DNA of 58,070 bases from an uncultured Lachnospiraceae bacterium. GTDB lineage: Bacteria > Bacillota > Clostridia > Lachnospirales > Lachnospiraceae. A program made the position numbers and the translations under genes. The stretch spans positions 1 through 58,070 of the forward strand of contig CACWQH010000012.1 of NCBI GenBank assembly GCA_902762955.1, written 5' to 3'. Below, piece by piece: positions 52,638 to 58,070 of the stretch (position 1 is the stretch's first letter; every line of letters begins with the position of its first letter). Below the pieces are notes generated by a model. That model ran no database searches and was not told the origin of the DNA. It worked only from the letters and a program-made list of their open reading frames with translations.

Positions 52638-53318
52638 CTATTTCATTGATTTCAACCAATTCCAAAAACCATCATTAGTAATTGTTCCTTTACCTGTCTT
52701 GTTGGAAATAAGATAATACTGAAGTCTCTTTCCCTTTAACGGACCGCTTTTTACAACATTATACTGTGAAAAAACCTCTGTAGTTCCGTTTGCTCTCGGA
52801 TTAGTTTTGGTCCATGAACCATTATAGTAATAAAGTGGCGGAGAATCCTTTGTTTCCATATAAAACGCATAATATACCGTATACTTATCGTGTTCTGTCA
52901 CAGTATATGTACCGGCAGCACTTACATTATTACTACAATTACTTCCTACTGCTATCATAAAACAATAAGGTGCTTTATCTCCCGACATATCTGCAGTTTC
53001 CAAAACATTTTTTGCAAAAGTAGATTTTGTCAAATCACAATCACCATTTTTAGGTGATTTTGTAGTTCCGCCCGGTATAACATAATCGCCATCTGCATAA
53101 TTACTTCCATACTTTGCATATAAATTAACCAATTCCGCCTGTGCAGCATTTATACAGTTTTTTGCATTGAGCATATATTTTTGTTCTTTTGCCTTATCAA
53201 TATATCCAAGAAGCGCCGGCACAAGAATTGCAGCCAATATCGCCAAAATAACTATAACGACAATCAGCTCAACCAACGTAAAACCCTTATTATCTTTTCC
53301 GGTATGCCTTATCTTCAT
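52638..53318 (-). CDS. type IV pilin-like (prepilin) protein
   Basis: The 226-residue protein has a prepilin leader ending in G12, then F13TLVE with Glu at +5 and a hydrophobic helix (IVVIVILAILAAILVPALL). The C-terminal globular part has four Cys in the middle (about residues 94-128: DCDL, YCFM, NCS) and Gly/Tyr-rich segments, consistent with a pilin or pseudopilin. GAGGGG lies 8 nt before the ATG. As with the pilin at 543-1226, no assembly genes are near. Both have the same leader length, but their globular parts look different. Confidence 0.8.
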   Translation of the reverse strand: MKIRHTGKDNKGFTLVELIVVIVILAILAAILVPALLGYIDKAKEQKYMLNAKNCINAAQAELVNLYAKYGSNYADGDYVIPGGTTKSPKNGDCDLTKSTFAKNVLETADMSGDKAPYCFMIAVGSNCSNNVSAAGTYTVTEHDKYTVYYAFYMETKDSPPLYYYNGSWTKTNPRANGTTEVFSQYNVVKSGPLKGKRLQYYLISNKTGKGTITNDGFWNWLKSMK

Positions 53319-53359
53319 AAAATCAACCCCTCAAACACATATATCCTTAAAGTAATTTA

Positions 53360-53387
53360 ATAATATACAGTACTATATGGCAAGCAA
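53360..53387 (-). promoter_or_regulatory. possible promoter of second pilin gene
   Basis: On minus, TTGCTT (53382-53387) and TATTAT (53360-53365) with 16-bp spacing, about 40 bp before the pilin start. Weak boxes in an AT-rich stretch. Confidence 0.35.
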
Positions 53388-53457
53388 AAAAACATTTACC
53401 AAATAATCTTAATTATTATATCGACACATATAACAGAAAACGTAAATATTTTTACAA

Positions 53458-54120
53458 TTAATTCGTATTCTTTTGTTTAATATTCTTAAATATAATTTCA
53501 TAAAGTTTAATTATATTTCCTACTAATATAGCCGCTATGATACTTCCTTCCCTTACACCCTGAAGCTTTCCTATAAACACAAGGCAAATAACCGCAGATA
53601 AAGCTATATAAAGCACATCAAAAAATATCTTAATATTTTCATACCTTCTGCCTGAAACCTTGCTTATGGCACGATTCATCGCTTCACCAGGAAGCATGGC
53701 AACATTTCCCTTAAGCTGAATCCATATGCCAAACGCAAGTATAAAGCATCCCGCCAACATATAAACAAACTGAATTATATATGTATCAGCAGACAGATTT
53801 CTTATAAGATAACAGGAAAAATTAGTAAGATATCCATAGATGAACGCAAGCACTGTCTGGATAAATATCTCAACATAATTGCATTTTCCTTTTAATACCA
53901 TAATTTGAATGACAATCTGTATAACGCTTAACAGATTAAGCCATCCTCCAAAAGAAAAAATGCTGCTTACCAAAGATACCGAATAAGGCACCGAAGCAAC
54001 CGGTGAGGTTCCAAGTCCTGCTTTTGTCGAAAATGCCACGCCCATTGAGGCTATGAATAAGCCTATTAAGAATAATATGTATCTTTTTGTTATATCTTTG
54101 TAGTTTTGTGTTTTGTCCAT
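53458..54120 (-). CDS. YczE/DUF6198-like membrane protein
   Basis: The 220-residue integral membrane protein has about five to six spans and the family pattern GVAFSTKAGLGTSPVASVPYSVS early, and LKGNVAMLPGEAMNRAI in the last third. This is the YczE/YitT-related membrane family of unknown transport or regulatory role. AAAGAGAG precedes the ATG. It lies directly after the tuf remnant and its terminator. Confidence 0.75.
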   Translation of the reverse strand: MDKTQNYKDITKRYILFLIGLFIASMGVAFSTKAGLGTSPVASVPYSVSLVSSIFSFGGWLNLLSVIQIVIQIMVLKGKCNYVEIFIQTVLAFIYGYLTNFSCYLIRNLSADTYIIQFVYMLAGCFILAFGIWIQLKGNVAMLPGEAMNRAISKVSGRRYENIKIFFDVLYIALSAVICLVFIGKLQGVREGSIIAAILVGNIIKLYEIIFKNIKQKNTN

Positions 54121-54173
54121 AAAATCTCTCTTTAATACATCTGAATTTATATATATCAGATTATTTAATATAA

Positions 54174-54210
54174 TAATAAAAAAGCTTCCGGAGAACTATC
54201 CCCGGAAGCT
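54174..54210 (-). terminator. terminator after tuf remnant
   Basis: Perfect 9-bp stem AGCTTCCGG (54183-54191) / CCGGAAGCT (54202-54210) followed on minus by a TTTTTTATTATT run. It is probably the original terminator of the tuf transcript. Confidence 0.8.
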
Positions 54211-54243
54211 AAATATTTAAAGTCTAATCAAATAATCTTTTGA

Positions 54244-54297
54244 TTATTCAATGATAGAAGCAACTCTTCCTGAACCTACTGTTCTACCACCCTCACG
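54244..54297 (-). pseudogene. tuf: 3' remnant of EF-Tu gene (17 codons plus stop)
   Basis: On minus, 54297 to 54244 encodes REGGRTVGSGRVASIIE and a TAA stop, which is the conserved C-terminus of bacterial elongation factor Tu. The homology breaks off abruptly upstream: the residues before it should be FAI but read KSD. A terminator follows. A complete tuf is not in the window. The tail is therefore either a duplicated attachment-site segment left by an integrating element, or the residue of a rearrangement. It is also the end of a chimeric 37-codon frame (54244-54357) that has no ribosome binding site. Confidence 0.85.
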
Positions 54298-54676
54298 GTC
54301 TGATTTGGTCATATTTAGAAACTTATTTGTTACGGTTTTTGCCGTTTTTTGACTCATTTTATGGGTATTTTACCTATTATTTTTGCTTTTTCCGGGGGAA
54401 ATGTATCGGATTCGTATCACGGTTTTGAGGAAGTACTACGTGTATCACGCCCCTTTTGTCCGTGTCCGAACGACACCGTTTTCGTTCACCTAGAGATATT
54501 GTAGCATGGTCGAACCGGAATGTAAATTGATTCTTTGCAAAATTCGTTCGACCTTCGTTGATTAGTGACGGGGTGGGCGAACGGAATTATGTTTTACTGT
54601 TGTATCATACCTGGAATAATCTTAGGATGGGCGAACAAGATGCATGTAATAAGTGTCACTGCGAGAGTGATACACA
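54298..54676. other. non-coding end region of the inserted element
   Basis: No ORF with a ribosome binding site is seen. The stretch contains repeated short motifs: GGGTGGGCGAAC (54571-54582) and GGATGGGCGAAC (54625-54636) as direct repeats 54 bp apart, an inverted GAACGA/TCGTTC around 54478-54497, and several further GTTCG/CGAAC words. Such clustering is common at ends of integrating elements, where recombinase arm sites lie, but no recombinase gene is in the window. Confidence 0.4.
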
Positions 54677-55315
54677 TTAACCTCCCCCTCTTCTTTTTGT
54701 AAGTGCCTTGTCCAACTCCAGTTCATAATAGTATTTAAGCGTAGACTCCGGATATTCTTTGATATACATCTCAACTTCACTTTTTGTAATTTCATAAACT
54801 GATATATACTCTGCAAATTTTTCCCGAGCCTCTTCATAAGTACAATCTAAGTATGCGTCAAGATTTTTCAATAACTCCAACATCTGTAATATATAGACAT
54901 TCTCTTTTGTTATCGGTACAATTGGCTTCCTTATGTAAAATCTTCTGTTACCAATCAGGAATTCTCCATCTGAGGAAACATTGTTACTCACAATTTCAAT
55001 CACTCGAGGAACCTGCGTAGAAATCCCTATCTGGTTAGCAAATGTATTACCTGCATAGAAACCATCTACATTATTACCTTTGGAAATGAAACGGTATCTT
55101 GCCACCATATCTGCATTAGGGCCAACATTAGAATTTAATGTAGTCTTCTTGGGAATAAAATACACTTCTGCATCATATTGCTGCAGTAAACCTTTTTCAC
55201 AGAGTTCCTTTATTTGTAGTTTTAAATCCTGCTCCGTAATATTCTCTCTTAACAAATCGGAAAAGAAAATTGGCTCTGCTTCTTTGTAATGATCTTTTAT
55301 GTAATTGTAAAGCAT
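54677..55315 (-). CDS. AbiEi/DUF6088-like protein (type IV antitoxin-like regulator)
   Basis: The 212-residue protein begins with a winged-helix-like region (about 15-60, IFFSDLLRENITEQDLKLQIKELCEKGLL), then a segment typical of AbiEi/DUF6088 proteins: GFYAGNTFANQIGISTQVPRVIEIVSNN, GNRRFYIRKP, and PITKENVYILQMLELLKNL. In classical AbiE pairs this family is the antitoxin/regulator of a nucleotidyltransferase toxin. No such partner is present here; the gene lies 39 nt after an ATPase-TOPRIM gene instead. AAGGAG precedes the ATG. A role as repressor or antitoxin of that gene is inferred from position only. Confidence 0.65.
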   Translation of the reverse strand: MLYNYIKDHYKEAEPIFFSDLLRENITEQDLKLQIKELCEKGLLQQYDAEVYFIPKKTTLNSNVGPNADMVARYRFISKGNNVDGFYAGNTFANQIGISTQVPRVIEIVSNNVSSDGEFLIGNRRFYIRKPIVPITKENVYILQMLELLKNLDAYLDCTYEEAREKFAEYISVYEITKSEVEMYIKEYPESTLKYYYELELDKALTKRRGGG

Positions 55316-55354
55316 CGTCGATTCTCCTTACTGCAGTATTGTCTTCCATTCAGC

Positions 55355-57310
55355 TTATTTAGAAATATCCAATAGCTTAATAATGCATTCTTCCAGTTTA
55401 TGTTCAACCGGATCTTGAGATTGTTCACAAATCTCTTTATATAGTTTTGCTATTGTATATTTATTATCTGAACTCTCAGCAAAATCAATAATTTGACTTT
55501 TTTGTGAAATAACTTTACAATCTATTGCTCGAATACAAGAATCATCTCCTCGTAATATTGAAACTTTTGCATCTTCCACAAAAGAATATTTTTTCGAAAG
55601 AGACTTTAATTTACTATTTCCACTATTATGAATAGCTTTCATAACAGCTTCATAATAACATCTAGGATTTAAGCAATCTTCCATTTCTGTTTGACTATAT
55701 ATATTGGTTTTACATGGGTCTAGTAGTTTTATTTCACCTTTATCAATCTGTAGCCTTCGTAAAAATATTGAACTACTATTGGAACTAAACTCAAGGGGTT
55801 TGTTTATGGATTTATACAATAAATCTGTATCCATTAAAAACAAAGCCTTTCCATCTTTTCCTTCTGTTTTTTCGGTTAATGGACTATATAATAACTGATA
55901 CAGTTTAACTACGTTACCGCATCCACCCACTGGAAGTATTGAAATCGAATTATAATCTTTTAGTATATACTCCAAATATACTTTATCGTCGCTTCCTTCA
56001 CATATAATCCAACTTGTTTCAGGTTTTGCACGCATATATGTAATAATACTTGTAGCCAAATCATACATACTTTTCAACTCTATTACATCTGGAAAACTTC
56101 TTCTTTCTTCCAATACATTATACAAAGAGAACGTATCTATTTTTGCCGTATTTCCAGTTGATGATATATGATGCAATCTTCCATTCTGTGCAATAGGCAA
56201 AAAGCCATACCAATGTGTGGTAATCATCACTTGTCTTTGATGTGTTCTTGCCAATTCTTCCAACATTAAAAACTGATTAAAACAATTAGAAATATGCATT
56301 GAAGTTTCTGGCTCATCTATAGCCAAAACAATGTCTCTCTCTGTTTCCTTTTCTCCATTTGCTAACAGAATAGAATACGCAACATCAATAATAGCTTTTC
56401 TTTGCTCACCAGAACTCAATTGTTCAATTCGATGATTATTAGCTTTAAGCGTCCTTAAAGGAAAATATGCTTCCAGAATCTTTTCACGAATATCTTTCGC
56501 TGTTAAATTCTTTTTATTTCCTGCTTCACTCATGAAACTATATTTACTATCTATTCTTGAAATAATAGTATTTACATCATTAATAAATTCATCTAAATTA
56601 TCGTTAATTAAAGTAACAATAGATTTGCCATTTGTCTTTTTATTTAGTATCTTCTCAATCTCCGACAAAATATTTTTATTGAGCAGTTGTTGCATTGTTG
56701 TGTTCTGCAATTTCAACAGTTCATTTGGAGCCTCTTCAACTGGTATATATAGATAGCTGTACAATCCATGTATTATCTTCTTTACATCCATCAAAGCATT
56801 CTTAGCTTGTGCGGAATCCTTTAATAATTTATTTTCCAACTCCTTTTCAAGTGCACCTTGAAAAGTTGCACAATGCACCCCTTTAGGATTATCATAACTT
56901 GTCCCAATTAAAATAAGATAATGCGTATCTTTATACGTTTCTTTTAATACATCTTTGTATCGTATAAACTCTTTTAGTTCCTTATTGCTTTTTACATTTG
57001 CATTTGTTGCTTCATCTGTATTCCAAAAAAAGTCACTGATTACCGCAAATAATCCCTGTCTACTTGTTGGTATTTTCTTTTTTTCAATGAGAAAGAGCGG
57101 ACAAATGAACGCTTCCGACTTCTTCATATTAAATGTGACATTCCAATATCTACCATTTAATTCAACATCCAATGCTTCCAGTATTGCACTTTTTCCCACT
57201 CCATTGTTACCAACATAGACAGAATACCTATAGTTTGGATTATCACAAATTGGTACAAATTTTACATTGCCATAGTTCTTATAATGTCTTAATAGTACTG
57301 CTGCAATCAC
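55355..57310 (-). CDS. OLD/PARIS-like ABC-ATPase fused to TOPRIM nuclease
   Basis: The 651-residue protein has an SMC/ABC-type ATPase: Walker A GNNGVGKS (34-41), signature LSSGEQRKA (about 298), Walker B IVLAIDEPETSMH (about 330), and H-loop TTHWYG. Its C-terminal half has TOPRIM features: IICEGSDDKVYLEYI (about 437) and FLMDTD (about 494), with PVGGCGNVVKL between, as in DUF4435/OLD nucleases. Relatives (OLD, PARIS AriA+AriB) act in phage defence, sensing a trigger with the ATPase and cutting nucleic acid with TOPRIM. Start is GTG with GAGGTGA. A phased 11-bp repeat array lies just upstream. Confidence 0.72.
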   Translation of the reverse strand: MIAAVLLRHYKNYGNVKFVPICDNPNYRYSVYVGNNGVGKSAILEALDVELNGRYWNVTFNMKKSEAFICPLFLIEKKKIPTSRQGLFAVISDFFWNTDEATNANVKSNKELKEFIRYKDVLKETYKDTHYLILIGTSYDNPKGVHCATFQGALEKELENKLLKDSAQAKNALMDVKKIIHGLYSYLYIPVEEAPNELLKLQNTTMQQLLNKNILSEIEKILNKKTNGKSIVTLINDNLDEFINDVNTIISRIDSKYSFMSEAGNKKNLTAKDIREKILEAYFPLRTLKANNHRIEQLSSGEQRKAIIDVAYSILLANGEKETERDIVLAIDEPETSMHISNCFNQFLMLEELARTHQRQVMITTHWYGFLPIAQNGRLHHISSTGNTAKIDTFSLYNVLEERRSFPDVIELKSMYDLATSIITYMRAKPETSWIICEGSDDKVYLEYILKDYNSISILPVGGCGNVVKLYQLLYSPLTEKTEGKDGKALFLMDTDLLYKSINKPLEFSSNSSSIFLRRLQIDKGEIKLLDPCKTNIYSQTEMEDCLNPRCYYEAVMKAIHNSGNSKLKSLSKKYSFVEDAKVSILRGDDSCIRAIDCKVISQKSQIIDFAESSDNKYTIAKLYKEICEQSQDPVEHKLEECIIKLLDISK

Positions 57311-57338
57311 GTTTTATCACCTCTGTTTTTTCCTTCAC

Positions 57339-57397
57339 AATCCGCTCATTATTCAATCATAATTCGCTCACTATCCGTTCATCGTCATGAGCGAATT
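57339..57397. repeat. four 11-bp phased repeats plus inverted copy
   Basis: On minus, consecutive 11-mers TGAACGGATAG, TGAGCGAATTA, TGATTGAATAA and TGAGCGGATTG (57381 down to 57338) share TGAnnGnATnn. TGAGCGAATT also occurs in the opposite direction at 57388-57397, forming a palindrome with 57361-57370. One repeat per helical turn suits cooperative protein binding. The array fills the gap between the AlbA_2-like gene and the ATPase-TOPRIM gene and is a likely operator. Confidence 0.6.
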
Positions 57398-58070
57398 ACA
57401 TTTTCTTAATATATACATTTCCTTTGGTAGTCTTTGTACTCTGTATTATGCCTACATTACACAAGCTTTTTAGGTATCTTCTTACTTGTGCTTCTGATTT
57501 ACCCGTTATTTCTACACCTTTAGCCGTTGTTATTTCATTGTTCTGTTCTAAATATTCCATGATTTTTACAATTGGCTCACTCTTTATTCCGCTTATTTTT
57601 TTATCTATTAATTTCACTTCTTCCTTCTCTTTTTTCAAAAAGGAAAGCGAAAGTACTGTTCTATCCGGATCAAATCTCTCTTCAATTACCGGTTCTTCCC
57701 AGCCTTCATCTGCCCAAACATTAAAAATATTCGGCACACCACTTCCAGCACGTTCACCGATATTGATGAGATTAAACATTTTCATAAGAGCCTTGTTTCG
57801 GGGATCGGATTCTCCACCAAGACGCATCTGCTTTTTACCCGTTCTGACATAACCCGGATTTGCTAAAACCAGCTTGTCCGGTTCCTTACGGATAACAACA
57901 CCACGCAAGCCGTGATAATCTGCATTAATCAGGCAGTTTGCCAAAGCCTCACGAAGTGCCTTGTGTACCGGTGTATCATCAACACGTTCGCCGCCAACCA
58001 TTTTGAAAGGCACCTTAATGTCTTTAATAATCTTGTTATAAACTCTAAAATAAAAGTCGCACACATTTCC
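57396..58070 (-). CDS. AlbA_2/HATPase_c_4-type regulator, 5' end outside window
   Basis: The last 224 codons of a gene running off the right edge are seen; the frame is open to the last base, so the apparent start inside is probably not real. It has DFYFRVYNK, then EALANCLINADYHG and RAGSGVPNIFNVWADEGW, the HATPase_c_4-like half of proteins that begin with an AlbA_2 (Schlafen-type) domain. It ends in a winged helix (EITGKSEAQVRRYLKSLCNVG). These are usually DNA-binding or ATP-dependent regulators, common on mobile elements. It lies upstream of the ATPase-TOPRIM gene on the same strand. Confidence 0.65.
   Translation of the reverse strand, partial: GNVCDFYFRVYNKIIKDIKVPFKMVGGERVDDTPVHKALREALANCLINADYHGLRGVVIRKEPDKLVLANPGYVRTGKKQMRLGGESDPRNKALMKMFNLINIGERAGSGVPNIFNVWADEGWEEPVIEERFDPDRTVLSLSFLKKEKEEVKLIDKKISGIKSEPIVKIMEYLEQNNEITTAKGVEITGKSEAQVRRYLKSLCNVGIIQSTKTTKGNVYIKKM

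Noticed and set aside
54244-54357. 37-codon chimeric gene ending in the EF-Tu tail
   Set aside because: No ribosome binding site precedes its ATG. It is explained by chance fusion of element sequence to the tuf remnant.
54622-54837. 71-residue minus-strand frame at the end of the AbiEi-like gene
   Set aside because: It overlaps the end of the AbiEi-like gene in another frame and lacks a ribosome binding site.
57338-57398. CRISPR-like array
   Set aside because: The repeats are only 11 bp, directly adjacent without spacers and degenerate. An operator array is a better reading.

Overview
The window reads as chromosome of an AT-rich, Gram-positive Clostridia member, most likely a Lachnospiraceae relative. 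This is inferred from strong AGGAGG-type ribosome binding sites, frequent TTG/GTG starts, lipoprotein signal peptides, and typical families: a 3D-domain protein, SpoVB-like flippase, cysteine aminopeptidase, DUF3892, and repeat-bearing NlpC/P60-like proteins. No rRNA, tRNA or CRISPR array was recognised. About nine tenths of the genes lie on the minus strand.

Layout. 0.5-10 kb: a lone type IV pilin-like gene (+), then on minus a PAP2 phosphatase, an EAL phosphodiesterase, methyltransferase-like genes, glycerate kinase, a tyrosine phosphatase and a GH13 glucosidase. 10-14.9 kb: PepC flanked by two small, possibly related proteins, then a methyltransferase-hslO pair on plus. 14.9-18.7 kb: a complete polyamine ABC transporter operon potABCD. 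18.8-24 kb: a probable corrinoid-enzyme activation protein, a PilZ protein, and envelope sugar genes (rfbD, undecaprenyl-phosphate sugar transferase, glmM). 24.3-29.4 kb: queD-queE-folE-queC-dagK (queuosine/pteridine synthesis coupled to a lipid kinase) and thrC. 29.5-43 kb: 3D-domain protein, an AP2-like protein, TspO, two paralogous NlpC/P60-like exported proteins, an asparagine synthetase homolog without its glutaminase cysteine, xthA, pdxY, a flippase, a SprA-like metalloprotease, an LRR protein, a dihydrouridine synthase and a YjbR-MGMT fusion. 43.5-52 kb: a cation antiporter, two 48-residue membrane proteins, a phosphate-type cotransporter, a membrane EAL protein and an orphan MalE-like lipoprotein. 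52-54.2 kb: DUF3892, a second pilin and a YczE-like membrane protein.

At 54244-54297 there is a 17-codon remnant of the EF-Tu (tuf) 3' end, still followed by a terminator. To its right the gene content changes to accessory genes: an AbiEi/DUF6088-like protein, an OLD/PARIS-like ABC-ATPase-TOPRIM fusion, and the end of an AlbA_2/HATPase-type regulator, with a phased array of 11-bp repeats between the last two. This looks like one end of an element integrated in tuf carrying a possible defence module. It is the best candidate here for an undescribed system.

Second theme: palindromic intergenic elements. Three are long (97-252 nt) with purine-rich loops, and a second short family has TGTGA/TCACA ends. 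Third theme: c-di-GMP and surface functions recur (two EAL proteins with degenerate GGDEF, one PilZ, two isolated pilins, cell-wall modules), suggesting control of surface behaviour, but no complete pilus or secretion operon is present.
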